In this document: positions 33,386-45,370 of the stretch, in pieces
How the letters are laid out: every line of letters begins with the position of its first letter
How positions within the stretch are numbered: position 1 is the first letter of the stretch
DNA from: Trichopria drosophilae
Taxonomy: Eukaryota; Arthropoda; Insecta; Hymenoptera; Diapriidae
Assembly (NCBI GenBank): GCA_030407085.1
Contig: CM059586.1
Span: forward strand, 84,379,501 to 84,443,500
Direction of reading: 5' to 3'
Length of the DNA stretch: 64,000 nt
Position numbers and translations under genes: made by a program
Notes under the pieces: generated by a model
What the model was told of the DNA's origin: nothing
Seen by the model: only the letters and a program-made list of their open reading frames with translations
The model's database searches: none

Positions 33386-35050
33386 TATATGTTTTTTATG
33401 CTTCGTTCCTCATTATTAAGAAATAAACATATTAAGTATGACAAATATTTAATTATTTAAGTGTAAAATGGAGTAAATTTCAATACTTACCACACTTCAA
33501 TCGGCAAACCAATGATAATGAATTTTGTTGCAAAGCAAAGACAATTTTTGTTAACCGCTAACATGTAAACGTTTGCGACATAACTGATGGACGTACCAAT
33601 TGCCTAAGTGCATTAATGTAAATTTATAATAATGTAATTTAATCGTATGTCCGTAACTAACACTGTTTTTGTAAAATTAATTGCCAAGCATATTGTGAAG
33701 TCAGAAATTATATGGCTAAATGATTATTGATAATAAAAGATTAGTTATCAAAGTAACAAATTTGAGATTACTCTGTTACTACAAGGTTATAAAGAACAGT
33801 TATTTATGGCCACACTTTAGGCAATGAAGTAATGGAATAATTAACAGTTTTCGGATTTAGATGCCATGACATGGACTTTATAATTCAGGAGTCGCAATTT
33901 GGCTCAGCGCTCGTTAAAGCGATTTCGTGTCACTATAATTCAGTATCTGTGCAAATATAGTGGAGCAGAAATTCCACTGCTTGGATTTGATAGGGATATC
34001 CAGTTATCAAATGGAATGTAGTGCATTGTAGCGCGTTATAGTTTAGAATATATACCAATTTTCGTGTAGGTAGGCAGATAAACATTAGTCATCCTAAGAT
34101 CGAAGATGAGAATTTGAACAGAATAATAATTCTTTTGGTGGTCGATACCGAAATTGTTTGACAAAATTTTCGAATAAGAGTCTAAATAACCTGCTGAAAG
34201 AATCATATCCTGATATTTAGAAACTTACGAAATGTAATTAAATGTACTAAAATACTATAAAATCTCAATTCTATAATAAAAATCTGCATAGATGTTTCAA
34301 GTACTTAATGAATACATCGTCGAACTATCCAAAATCTGACATTAGTATTTTTCACCTGTTTCATAATTTAGTACGGGAACTCGAAGACAAGAGATAATGA
34401 GGCAAGATTAACATCATATTCATAATAGATGTTAACTTATTATTATAAATATTCCTACCACATGCACAGTATTCAGCTGACATTAGATTAGTCCCTAGAG
34501 TTTCAAAAAATTAACAGTGATAACTAATTTTATCTTCTGTGTTTTAACTTTTATGAATCGGAAGTCAGTTTTTGAAAATATGACCGTTCGAATATGCCGA
34601 ACAAAAATGTTGATCAGATGTACTTGAAATTTGAATCATAGGAATTTTTAGGATCACTGAAGACCGCATTGGATCCATTATATCGAATATTTAAAAACTG
34701 ATCCAGCTTCGTGATCAGCAATCTCAAACCCGATTCAACAAAACCACAGAATAACAGTTTCATAAAACCCCACCCGATTTTTTAACATATGGCTAAGATA
34801 TTACGATTAAAATTACACTTTTATCCCCATTTTACTATCCAATATACGTATGTATTATAGTTGTATACGTGTGTATTAGTATATTTATATTATCGACTTT
34901 TAGAGGGATGCTAATGCCCTTACCCATATTCGATAAATTGAAAATAAAGCAAAAAATGCTTTTGTTTTAAAAAACGTGTATAACTTTTGTATTTCAAAAT
35001 TTGCAAAATTTGACATGACCAATTCCATTTCAAATCATGCAATGAAAATA
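33386..35050. other. AT-rich stretch with one diverged repeat copy
   Basis: Around 34655-34730 the words GCATTGGATCCATTATATCG and CGTGATCAGCAATCTC show another worn copy of the dispersed family. No genes recognised. Confidence 0.4.
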
Positions 35051-35797
35051 AATTTGAAATTCAAAATCATGTTTTATACGATTTTTATTGTTCTTTTGGA
35101 TAAATGAAGAGACACGTATTCTTTTGTTATGCGACAAAAAAATGTTTCTCTAAGTTACGGCCTACACTAAAATTTCACTAGTGATTTCATTTTCGTCCGA
35201 AACAGGTGGGAAATTATTTTTAAATCTATATTTCCGTTAAAAGCCCATATTTTAACATTCTGTTTTCTTAATCTAGTAGTGTTTTAAATGTTCTTTCATG
35301 GCTATTATGACATTTTACAAAATTTTGAAAATTAACAAAGTGACGGCGATATTTTAAACAATTTTAAAATTCGATTTTCTCAAAAAACAGCATTTTTCAA
35401 TTTTTTTTTTGTATGATTAGGCAATATGAAAAGAGAAGTTTTCCAATAGGTTTGGTCTGTGCTAAACTGGCGTGGAAGCCTCAGGAATTTTTTTGAGAAA
35501 ATCAATTTTTTCTTCTTTTCAAAAAATGGTCTTCGTTTTGTTAATTTTCAAAATTTTGTAAAATTTCAAAATGACCATGAAAAAACATTTAAAACACTAC
35601 TAAATGAAGAAAACATAATGTTAAAATATCAATTTTAATGGAAATAGAGAGATTTGATAACAATTTCCTACCTGTTTCGAACGGAAATGAAATCACTAGC
35701 GAAATTTTTGTGTAGGCCGTAATTTAGCGACAAATACGTATCTCTTTATTCCAAAAAAAAAACGATAAAAATCGTATAAAACATGATTTTAAATTTG
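35051..35797. repeat. Large foldback, about 0.75 kb
   Basis: Left arm 35051-35395 and right arm about 35490-35797 are imperfect inverted copies along their full length. Paired landmarks are AAAATCATGTTTTATACG with CGTATAAAACATGATTTT, GGCCTACACT with TGTAGGCC, GAAACAGGTGGGAAATT with AATTTCCTACCTGTTTC, and ACAAAATTTTGAAAATTAAC with its inverse. The central 95 bases are unique. No transposase and no clear target duplication. Confidence 0.8.
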
Positions 35798-36572
35798 CAC
35801 TATTGAGAAGAACGGATCTTGGCCAATAAGAAAAGACATCTGCAAATTTTTTCTCGTGGACATTAAGTGCTAAAATATAGTATCAAACTTCATGAAAAAC
35901 CTTTGTACATTTGGGCGTCAAAAGGTTAAGATGTCATCACGAACATTAACGACAGCAAATCGGAGTCAATAGATCATTCGGATCGAAATTCCAAAGATTT
36001 CGTTAAAATTCTTAGACCTTATTTAAACGAACAAAAATTGGCAATAAAATTCGATAGTAAAAGCGAACCATTTTTCATCCCAGCTCTGAATTAGGTCGTC
36101 TGCGAGAGCAACATCCTTCTTCGAATCTTATAAATCAAATGTGCTTCTCGAAAAGTTTTCTCAGGCGAGAAACGACTGAAAATGCCGAGTTTACGCCGGC
36201 AACAGGTAGCGCATTTCCCGTACCGAGAGAAACGCTCGGTGCTTTCCAACCAGAGAACTGCGGGGGATATCTTGGCGAATGAGGTTGCTATCTTTTACCA
36301 GATCCCATTTTCAGGACTGGGAGCCAGGCTATTTGTTAATACGGCTGGGTTCCTATTGTTTCGACTTCACCCACTTGCCTGACTTACGGCCTCCATTAGC
36401 CCGCGCGCACGCTTTTCCGCTACGAATTAGGAAGATGTGTAAAGTAGAAGAAACGACATAGATAGCCAAAAACTTCCCAAGTAAACAAAATTTTTCAAAA
36501 ACGACAGAAATCAACAAAGGAGGATGCCTACGGGTATAAGTGGGTTTGTCACCTGAGGTGTAACCTCGGGTA
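35798..36572. other. Unassigned stretch; GC-richer block at 36060-36450
   Basis: The block has higher GC than its surroundings and overlapping open frames of 60-81 codons on both strands, none recognisable. GGTGTAACCTCGGG at about 36558 precedes the next MITE. An exon or regulatory element is possible but unsupported. Confidence 0.3.
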
Positions 36573-36852
36573 GAATATGATGAGATGCAACACCTCATAC
36601 CAAATTCGATTATTTTATCAGATGGGAAAATTTAAAAAATCATTGTTGAAGCTGCGGATTTGACATATAGGAAAATGCAGTAACCTAAGTAGTAACAGTC
36701 CACATCGTCTTTTACTTGTAACGGACTCGCTGTTACTACTTACATTCCTGCATTTTCTTATGTAAAATCGCGATTTCAACAACGATTTTTTAAACTTTCC
36801 CGCGTGGTAAAACAATCGAATTTGGTATGAGGTATTACATCTCACCATACTC
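36573..36852. repeat. 280-bp foldback MITE
   Basis: Arms GAATATGATGAGATGCAACA...CTCATACCAAATTCGAT and the mirrored ATCGAATTTGGTATGAG...ACATCTCACCATACTC pair for about 120 bases each, including the inner AGTAACCTAAGTAGTAACAG against CTGTTACTACTTACATTCC. No coding frame. The flanks show no convincing duplication. Confidence 0.8.
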
Positions 36853-37200
36853 TCGCTCGATGCAACCGCATCCTGGAAACCTCGGGTCTCTCGGAGCTGT
36901 TTTGGAAGTTATTGTATATGCGACGCGATAAATCCGCGTTCACGTACCGCCAAACACATTGTGTGCGTGATACCCACCAACTCCAATATTTGCGAAAGCG
37001 TACTTTACCCACTACTTCGTCTAAAAAGCACATTGTTTCGCCAACCGATCAATTTTTTCTCACCTCGCTACCAAATTTATTCTAGAACTATACATGCCCA
37101 TAATAGTACAGTCAATCTGTGCTGGAAAAGGCTTTTTTTTTGGAAAAAATGCCGTACTCGAGATTATTGAATAAATCGTTATTGGTACAGGGGACTAGCT
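36853..37200. other. GC-richer unique block
   Basis: 36855-37030 is CpG-containing and unique in the window. Open frames on both strands are short and unrecognised. Confidence 0.3.
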
Positions 37201-38028
37201 TAAAATAAAAAAGTTAGGATCCCCTAAATGTCTTTGGATCCTACTTTCGCGAGAACGGTAAGTCCTAGTGGAAAATGTTTCAAACAAAAGTTGTAGAGAA
37301 TTAAATTATCTGCATTTTATATTCAAAGGCCATTATTATGCAAGTTAAATGCAAAAGCTAGAGTTGCCAAAAATGACTGACTAGTCTTTTTCGCAATAGG
37401 AAAATATATAATGTAATTATGTTGGTATGTCGGTCTTTTTGAAACAAAAAATTAAAAAACACTTTACTGGAAAAAATGTATTGATTTCTACATTTCGACC
37501 TCTTGTGGGCCTTATTCAGGACGGTGCAATAGGAAAAGTTGTAGAGCTCAACAAAATTCATAGATATTAATTTTTGGTACGTTTCACTCTTTCAGAGATA
37601 CTATATCTACATATATTATTTACCAAAATATTATGTTCCAAAATAAGTAAAAAATTGAATTTATTATGGAGTCAACACAAATATACAAAACATAAAAAAT
37701 AAATAGTAAATCATAGTACCGGACAAAATTATGTACGTTCGTAATGAGCAACAGATCCCACATAACCTAAAACATCATTACTGGGGTTCCATGTTTTTAC
37801 CATAATATGACTGTTATAATCACTATACAACGCCCGATTCCGATAAGACGCAATGGCAAGTTATCATCTACTGAAAAATCATCTCTTTTTTCAAAATTTT
37901 CATTTATATTAGCATCTATATTTACTAAACATTAATTAAATAGCTTTTTAATGTGATAATTTGGAACATAATGTTTTGAAAAATAATATTTTGGTATAAC
38001 ATTTTGACCTATAATATGGTGTTATCGA
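37201..38028. repeat. Repeat-derived stretch with AAAAGTTGTAGAG words
   Basis: AAAAGTTGTAGAGAATTAAA (about 37279) and AAAAGTTGTAGAGCTCAACA (about 37536) are related direct copies. Between them lies the hammerhead-like motif of 37492-37521. The rest is AT-rich and unassigned. Confidence 0.35.
37492..37521 (-). ncRNA. Degenerate hammerhead-ribozyme-like motif
   Basis: On the minus strand: CTGAATA (plus 37513-37519), then A-GGCC, a loop CACAAGA, GGTC and GAAAT (plus 37492-37496). The type I hammerhead core is CUGANGA, a stem II, then GAAA; here GGCC and GGUC can pair, but the conserved G of CUGANGA is changed, so self-cleavage is unlikely. Such ribozymes occur in the terminal repeats of Penelope-like elements, relics of which lie at 5.4-7.1 kb. 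Confidence 0.4.
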
Positions 38029-38270
38029 GCAACCAACAAACCAAAAAGCCGGCACATCAGAAAACCGTCAGTCAGAAAGTCAACAGTCACAAAATCGACA
38101 GTCATTAAACCGACAGTCGAAAAGCCGAACATAAAAAAATACATCGACAAGTGGACAGCCATTTTTTTAAAGTATCGTTTTTTTATTGTTGGTGTTCGGA
38201 ACGTCGTTTTTTTTACTGTTGTTTTTCGACCTCTCCACTTTTTGATTTCTCGGTTTTTCGACTTGCACCC
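38029..38270. repeat. CCGAC-rich foldback repeat, copy 2
   Basis: GCAACCAACAAACCAAAAAG at the left mirrors TTTCTCGGTTTTTCGACTTG at the right. Inside, AACCGTCAGTC, AAATCGACAGTC, AAACCGACAGTC and AAAAGCCGA form a degenerate short tandem. The middle word GACAAGTGGACAGCCATTTTT matches copy 1 (941-1093). Confidence 0.55.
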
Positions 38271-38993
38271 ACGAAATCTATTAAAAAAAAAATAAATAAA
38301 ATTGAAATAAAAACATTTCCACGAAATATACAATCGGCGTAAAAAACTACCTTTTGAATGTTTTCAGATTTTTTCGGTTGCCAATGCGGAATTCTCTTCA
38401 TAAAATTCTCATAAACTTTTAATACCAAAACAAGTTTATTGCGCTGTATCTCACGATGGGTAAACGCTCAGAATTATTATTGTTTATTTACATTTGATTT
38501 GTGGCAAGCTTAGTAAGTTTGTTTTAATCCAACAGTAAACCCAACATTATGATAAAGTTACAAGAAGGTTGCAACACTGACATTTAAACGCGACATTATC
38601 ATAATATTAAAATAAGATATCAGTCAAAGGTCCTTTAAAATTCAGTGTTAATCTATGATGCTGATAATCTTATAAAGAACAAAAATTTAATGTTACAAAC
38701 TCAGTCAATTCGCACGTATGTTAACCTTAATATAAGGTTACCATTCGAAAAAAATCGACCGACTTAGTTAGTTTTATCGCCACCAGGTGTTATAGCAATG
38801 TTTTCACCTCTTTTCCGCTCCCGGAATGTAAATGGGTTTAGATTTATTGTATATGTTATTACGACTGAAGAGATATTGTATACTTTTTTCTACTATAAGA
38901 TAATATAAATAAAGTTATTATATGATTTGTAAGTAACTTTACAACACGCTTACTCGAACTTGCTGTGGGAGATTGTAATTCTATACATATATA
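38271..38993. other. AT-rich stretch without recognised genes
   Basis: Nothing recognised except CGCCACCAGGTG at 38781, a short insulator-like word of uncertain meaning. Confidence 0.4.
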
Positions 38994-39895
38994 CATTAGG
39001 GGGTATCAGAAACAAAATTTTTTAGCAAAAATTTTTGTTTGCTCGCTGTAGTTTTAAACCAAATTTCCCATCGAAAAAATCTCAAAAAGAGGTTAAAGAA
39101 CATTTTTCATCCTAAACTGGTGGAGCGCCAAGTTTTCAAAAACGCAATTTTTCGTACTTTTTTTAATTAAGGCCTCGTAATTGGGCCCACAACTATATGA
39201 AAACTATTCCACATATAATTGGATCTATATAAACCATACATTCCCGCACAAAAAAATGGTCAAAAACCATTTTGCTCACATTTTAAAAAACTTTTGAGCT
39301 GTATATTTTCTTTACACGGGAATGAACTAAAATTTCTTACTTACGGTATTTCTGTAAAAATCGCTTATAATATAAGGTGTTCGAGGTTGCTGATTAAGAG
39401 TCCGTTACGAGATTTTAAAAATTCAAAATGGTGGATCCAATATAACGGCGCCACATTGTGAACATACATGATGTGGATGAAACTGGGTATTCGAGAATTT
39501 TCGGGGAATCTGACAAGGGATTCATAATAAGCAACACTGAAAATCCAGGAGTAAGAAATTTCAGCTCATTCACGTGTAAAGAAAAATGTTTGGATCAAAA
39601 AATATTTTAAATGTGAAAAAAATGGTATTTGACCATTTTTTGCACGGGAATGTATAGTTTATTTAGATCCAATTATATGTGGAATAGTTATTGTGGAGAA
39701 AAAATTAGAAAATTAGTCAAAAAAGTTAAAAGTTAGGAGGCCTCATTAAAAAAAAAGTACGAAAAACTGCCTTTCTGAGGGCTCGGTGCTCCACCGGTTT
39801 AGGATGAAAAATGTTAACCACTTTTTGAGCCTTTTTCGATGTAAATTTTGGTTTAAACCCGTGCGAGCATAACAAATTTCCCATACGCCCTAATG
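38994..39895. repeat. 902-bp foldback with CATTAGGG ends and TA duplication
   Basis: CATTAGGGGGTATCAGAAAC faces ...CCATACGCCCTAATG, flanked by TA (38992-38993 and 39896-39897). The arms pair over roughly 350 bases, with landmarks AAAAATGGTCAAAAACCATT against AAATGGTATTTGACCATTTT, and CCCGCACAAAAAAATGG against its inverse. The centre (39375-39540) contains GTTGCTGATTAAGAGTCCG and AAAATGGTGGATCCAATATA, the dispersed core. No transposase. Probably mobilised by a Tc1/mariner-type enzyme. Confidence 0.8.
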
Positions 39896-40268
39896 TAAAT
39901 GTACGTAAATGCAAAAATAGAAATATTATGGCATTAATGTATTTGAGAAACAATAATACCCTCACATACATGTATAATAAACATCAAGAATTAACATTAA
40001 CATCAAGAGTACATTAAACACATGTTATAGGCAGATTATGCAATTAATTGAACGTTACCTGTAACCTCCATGTAATAAGTCTGGTCGATGGTTCTCGTGT
40101 TAACGTAACGTTAGCGTAAGGTTATGTGAAGGTTTCTCAACCTCCATATAATGTTACAAGCTTACACTTCAAAGGTTATTATGACCTAACATCAACATTC
40201 ATGTTCTGTAAGGGATGTTTCCGGTAACTTTGATTATTTAGATTTAATATTAAGAGAGTTACAAATTA
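39896..40268. other. AT-rich spacer with GTTAACGTAACGTTAGCG words
   Basis: Short repeated GTAAC/GTTAC words between 40060 and 40150; no gene recognised. Confidence 0.35.
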
Positions 40269-40679
40269 ACCTACCGAAGTTTCAAACTCCGATATGTAAG
40301 ACATTTAGATATGTTATAAACAATTAAAAAAGAGACGCATTTTTTGTAGTGACGGAAAAACCTATTTAGGACGTGAAACAGCTTCCACGAAATTACGGCG
40401 CAAATAGAAAAATAGCGATACCTTTAAAGATAGTTAATGGATTTTGAAGATTTTTGGTGGAAAAGTATCTTTGAATGGAAGAAACAAAAAGGCTTAGACA
40501 TCTTGAATGATGGATGGAAATTAAGAGGTAAACTACCCCAAAATCATTTTTAGAGGGGTTGTTTTACCCCTAAACGTGTTTTGTCGTCGCTAACAAAAGA
40601 TACGCGTCTCTTAGTTACTCATGTTTTATAACATATCCGAATTTCACATAAATCGGAAATTTACACGTTGGTAGGCTTA
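40269..40679. repeat. 410-bp foldback with CCTACC/GGTAGG ends
   Basis: Left arm 40269-40356 (CCTACCGAAG, GATATGTTATAAAC, AAGAGACGCATTTTTTGTAG) is mirrored by 40587-40679 (CTAACAAAAGATACGCGTCTC, GTTTTATAACATATCC, GTTGGTAGG). The interior has ACTACCCCAAAATCATTTT followed by its inverse-like GGGGTTGTTTTACCCC. No coding frame. Confidence 0.7.
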
Positions 40680-41497
40680 TTTATAACTATGTTTCTTTAT
40701 AAACTCCGAAGCGAAATATTATTAGGGTTCTACTTAAGATCTTATACCTAACTTTACAACCTCATCAGTGCTTTAATAAATGGCCACTCGAGGTATCGAG
40801 TTTATATTGGGTATTAAAAAAATCGTTATTAATTAAATGAATTTGGCCATTATTCAACATTATATTTATAAAATATTATTTTTAATCTTAAATGTTTTAT
40901 ACAAAAATTACTGATTTTAGGGTAACAACTTTTCCTAGAATCATTCAAATCAACCAAAATGTGCGTTGAATCTCGTGTTGATATGTTTTCGTGATCGAAG
41001 CATATAGTGAAGAATGTTTTAAAACATTTCTTCTATTTACACTATTTGTTCGTTATTGAAGCAACAGTATTTAAACTTGTTCAAGCAGAGGTAAGTCCTA
41101 TCTAAACGTATTTTCTGAATGGGCGCAACATACTGCAGGATTGCATGGAACATTACAATTAAAATGCGCATATATGATAGCCGTGCGATGATTCTGCACT
41201 CTTCATTATATCAAAGAATTTCGAATCACGTTTGTACTTTAGGAGCAATAACCGGGGAATGTGAGTAGTATACGAGCCGGTGCCTGCCGGTAATGTTTTG
41301 CGCCTAAGACTCTGCGATGTACCCATTACAAATATCTTTTATGAAATGCTCTAAGACAAAATAAAACATTCTTATTCAGATGTACCCTTTCAAGATTTCA
41401 TTTCCTCAGACAATTCTTAACTTTCGACTGACACTAGATTATTATTCATAAACGGCTGAAGTAAGTTATGTATTTCCAATGGGACGATTGTATTTTT
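40680..41497. other. Unassigned stretch; GC-richer patch at 41080-41340
   Basis: No gene recognised. The patch (CCGGGGAATGTG, CGAGCCGGTGCCTGCCGG) is unique in the window. Confidence 0.35.
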
Positions 41498-41557
41498 ATT
41501 AATAATTTCACGAATTCCTTCCTTAAAAAGAAATTATTAATAATTTCACGAATTCCT
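41498..41557 (+). repeat. 23-bp direct repeat
   Basis: A 23-base word beginning ATTAATAATTTCACG and ending GAATTCCTT occurs at 41498-41520 and again at 41535-41557, without mismatch, separated by 14 bases. It is a recent short duplication; the spacer is too short to be a normal transposon. Confidence 0.75.
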
Positions 41558-42100
41558 TTGACTTCCACCATTTGCTCAGAATATGTACAGCACGAATAGT
41601 TCCTCTCCCGCTATGCCGAATTCGAGTATTCACAAGTAATTGAATAATAAGATTACTATACTAAACGTTGGATTTGTCATATTCATGCAAGTAATTAGTA
41701 AAATTAGGACAAGTAAACATTTACTTGAGTTGATAAAATGCAGTCTTTAATGTAAACAATAAGAAATAAAGAGAAATGCGTATCTTCAGGGGGTTCCGAG
41801 GATAGGAAGAAGCAGATAAAAGAGAACATTTCGAGGTCCTGACGAAGGCCTGAGGACCTCCGCAGACATGCTATGTGAATAAATATCCTAAAAATGAGTA
41901 TTTTTTCATTGTAGGTATCGTCCATCCGAAACGTTGACATGTGTTTGTTTACATTTATGTCATATGATTTAATTTTTCAATTAGAACGCCATTAATGTCT
42001 TTGAAAAAAAAAACTAAGAACTCAAAAATGGGGATCGCTTAAAAAATTAAAAAATGATCCCATCTGAAGAAGTCCCAATCAGTTGAATAGCTAAAAAGAA
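41558..42100. other. AT-rich stretch with hammerhead-like words
   Basis: GAGGTCCTGACGAAGGCC with the mirrored GGACCTC makes a 7-bp hairpin at 41833-41859; CTGACGA (41839-41845) and CCGAAACGTTGAC (41926-41938) are core words of Penelope-type hammerhead ribozymes but are separated by about 80 bases. No gene. Confidence 0.3.
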
Positions 42101-42545
42101 ACGAGTTAATTCCTCGGTGTTCGTAGAACGTACGCTCAGGCGCTCAAGCGTAAAGCAATCTTGCATTGAAGAAAATTAATGCTGAGTTACAGAATGAATC
42201 GGGAGTCGAATTTTTTTGCGGATTCATATCGTTCAAGGTTCTAGGAACGACAGAATTGGACCGCATAGAAACAGGGCCCCAGATGGGGTCCAGTTTGATT
42301 AACCTAATTAAAAAAATCGGACTGGGTTCTGGCCGGAATGCAGTCGAACTAGCCCGACCCATTCGAATTCCGAATATAACAGTTTCCCAAATCTTGTCGG
42401 ACTGCAGACGAGCAAGCATGATATACCCGAACACATTCCGGACATAACCAGAGTAACTCCACTGGGTTCCGGTTAGAGCCCGGTTGAGAATATTCTACTC
42501 GGGCGTTTTGCGCCCAGATTCGAAAGAATCGAAGCATGAGAATAT
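42101..42545. other. GC-richer block with overlapping open frames
   Basis: Open frames of 93 codons (+) and 96 codons (-) overlap completely, so at most one could be real; neither shows a domain. The block carries GGGCCCCAGATGGGGTCC (a short inverted repeat) and two related words, GGACTGGGTTCTGG and CCACTGGGTTCCGG. A decayed repeat is more likely than a gene. Confidence 0.3.
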
Positions 42546-43300
42546 TATTAACCATTCACTTGTTTATTTAATTGTTATTAATTAATAGGTAAATAAACAA
42601 ATTTACGAATATTCTTTCATTCATTTGATAATATTAGCTTCTAAGAATCTCCCAAAAAATTGTCATAACATTTTGTTGAAAAGTGGCCGAGTAATTAATG
42701 TTTGAATTAAAAGTAACTAAATTACTTATAAATCCGAACAAACTACAAAAATTGAAACTCTGCAAAATCCTTTGAGTCAATATTTAGTATTGCTATAGGC
42801 ATTCATTCGATGCGTACTCTATATGAATCTACGACCTGGTGGTTTTTTGGGGTTCTTGGCGTTTAGGATGTTTTGACTCTGTATAATTTAATAGTGTTTA
42901 TTTTCCATCTGTTTAGGTGCAGTTCGCAAGCTTTCATGGACGAATTATCTGAACCTGCATTTTTGTATACATGGAAGCAATAAACCATAAATGAGTAACT
43001 TTTGAGCAACGAAGACTGGTCCAAGTTTAATTCTGCTTTAGGAAAGACGATCAGCTATTTAGAATCTCTAATTTTCATAATGACAACGTTCTATTGTTGC
43101 AAATCGGCAAACATTCCCTGAATGATGACGATCACCATACTGGATGTTAATCAGCTTCAGTCAATTTCTTCTACGTGGTCTTTAATAAACTCCTCGGTGG
43201 CAGGCTCCGCATTTGACATTCGTCAAACCAAATGGAGTTTATTGAACCCAAAAACGAACTGTCGTATAGTTTGCCTTAGATTAATCACCATTCGGAACAG
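42546..43300. other. AT-rich stretch without recognised genes
   Basis: Nothing recognised. Confidence 0.4.
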
Positions 43301-43990
43301 GTAAAGCATTACTGCTATTGGGTGGTGGAGGACTTTTGGATGCATCAGGAAAATGGCGTAGAGTCACGCACACAAAAAGGGAGCGTCGTCGCTACCGTTG
43401 CTTACGCAGGTTTATTATTCGAACCAACCGTAGATAATTTCAGCGCGATTTGGATTATACTTTAACTGATTCGCCACCATATAGATGCGTGAGCAATTTA
43501 AAAATGCAAGAATACTATAATTATCCGTAGAAGCGAGCGAGCGCTCGCTATTGCCGCGCCGAGCGCTATGAAGAATCCTGTAATTACCCAGATAACACGC
43601 TTTCGTGTAACGCGCATACAGAATACTAGTGCGTAGCTATGCGCCGATGCTATACGGAATCGGAAGTCTGCAACTAAGTTTCGACGTATACCTCAGGTTG
43701 CCACTTGCTGCATAAGTCTTGCTACCGGAGCGTCACAGATGTATATGAGAGCATGCGATTATTCATTCATTATTCACCGAGCCATTGAAATGAATATGAA
43801 TCTTACAGGCGGTTTCGCTGCCGAGTTAGCTACCTGCGAATTAAACAGTCCTGTAATAATTGTCATCCTAATTATTGTTTGCGAAATAATCGTAAACGAT
43901 CGAAAATCCCCGACCATGACTATGCGCGAACACATTGTAACGTCTTGGTAGGGATAAAATTGCGTGCGAACTCTATGCCGGCCGTTTAAT
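43301..43990. other. GC-richer, CpG-containing unique block
   Basis: Clearly elevated GC (GAGCGAGCGCTCGCTATTGC, CGCGCCGAGCGC, GATGCGCCGATGC). GCGAGCGAGCGCTCGC at 43535 is a strong palindrome. No open frame with a domain. It might be a regulatory island of an unseen gene. Confidence 0.3.
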
Positions 43991-44077
43991 TCTACTACTA
44001 TGTACTTTTTTCAATTGCTTAAAAAATACCGTTCCCTTCATACAGTGTAAGTAAAATAAACTGGAAACTCTACACTC

Positions 44078-44725
44078 TAAAATTATTGGAGTCAATCCCT
44101 GGTAGAGATGGTCACGAGAATCTGCTCAGAATTATCCTGGATTCTGATGATCTGGCTAGAAACTAGCTCTATAACATGGGTAGAAATCCTACTAAAAATG
44201 ACATCATTTCTTGCGTAAATCTACCAAGACGCGAGACATTAAGATAGCTAATATTGTTTAACATGAGTACGACAAGCTCCTACAACTTATCGACCTCGGC
44301 TCAATTCGAGAATCTCGACTACCTCTCGAACGAACGTTTAATATGGGGGCTTGCTCTCAGCTGAATCGCCTACACCTGCTGTCGCGATTCTTTACAACCC
44401 TGTTGTGATGATCAAAGCTTCATTTCGAAAGAAAAAATTGTTTACATTTACACCTGCTCATTTTGTCGAATCGATTGATCCTGACCTATTATACACTGTT
44501 AATATGATATTTACAGTTTGTAATTATTGCTTTATATCACTTTAAATATATTGTTAGCCGTCTAGCGGGTTTTCATCTAGAATTCGTGTATATTTCTACC
44601 GAGATTTTACCGAACAGATATACCCAGCCGCTAGGATAATGGCTAGTTCTACCAGCCAAATCATTATTATGAACTTTGTAGCTGTAGAAAGAGTAACCAC
44701 TGGAGTTGATTCCTTTAGACTTAAA
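44078..44725. repeat. Putative 650-bp foldback
   Basis: ACTCTAAAATTATTGGAGTC and GATGATCTGGCTAGAAACTA on the left are mirrored on the right by GGCTAGTTCTACCAGCC with AAATCATT, and by CTGGAGTTGATTCCTTTAGA. Inner words TCTAGCGGG (about 44573) and CCGCTAGG (about 44628) also pair. Arms are diverged and ends approximate. Confidence 0.45.
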
Positions 44726-44869
44726 TATGTTGATATTCAATACCACAATTTACTCTCTTAATTTGAACCAGCGAAAAACTACTAATTGACAGTTCATAGT
44801 CGCTAATTCACAAAGCGCATTTGCCACCGCTGCGAATCAGCCATTAGACACTGATTTCAATAGTGAACT

Positions 44870-45370
44870 CTTCTAAATTGGTTGGAAAATCATTGAAATG
44901 AATCACATCACATTTCTGCCGCCCCAAAACAATGTCTATTAACTAATCGATCCAGTGAATTTGACTGAAATCAGTGGAATGAAATCACGTACTTTTCGCT
45001 GGAATATAGTGTCTACTAACTGATAGCGAATTTCACTAAAATCACTACCCAAACAGCACAAAATGTTTTGTTACGTACCAAATACGTTACTGATATATAA
45101 CGGTTATGAAGCCGGGCATTTTTACATAACTGTGACATAACCGTTACATATTTGCAACGTCTGTGCTGTATGGGTAGAATCAAGCTATATGCTTTGTGCC
45201 GATAATCAGTGGTTTATACTAGAAAACCGTATCTATTTACTAATTAATTCAGCGAATCGGACTAACTTCAGTGAAATGAAATGACGTGATTTTCGGTGGA
45301 ATATTGATGCTTACTAACTTATCAATTAAGCGAATTTAGCTAAAATCGACTGAATGGAATGTTTGCGCTA
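44870..45370. repeat. Decayed minisatellite of about 75-90-bp units
   Basis: A unit made of GAATTTGACTGAAATCAGTG, GAATGAAATCACGT, TTTTCGCTGGAATAT and GTCTACTAACTGAT recurs about four times (near 44880, 44960, 45255 and 45335) with many substitutions. It is interrupted by the small MITE at 45048-45174. Confidence 0.6.
45048..45174. mobile_element. 127-bp MITE inserted in the minisatellite
   Basis: Ends CCCAAACAGCACA / TGTGCTGTATGGG with TA on both sides (45046-45047 and 45175-45176). Inside, GTTACGTACC, TAACGGTTATG and CATAACCGTTACAT form further inverted words. Its position within an otherwise continuous tandem array supports a real insertion. Confidence 0.7.

Noticed and set aside
32747..35935. 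3.2-kb TTAA-flanked element (TTAACCCTTTGAAGC ... CGTCAAAAGGTTAA)
   Set aside because: The ends are only partly alike, the interior contains several unrelated repeats and there is no transposase; probably coincidence.
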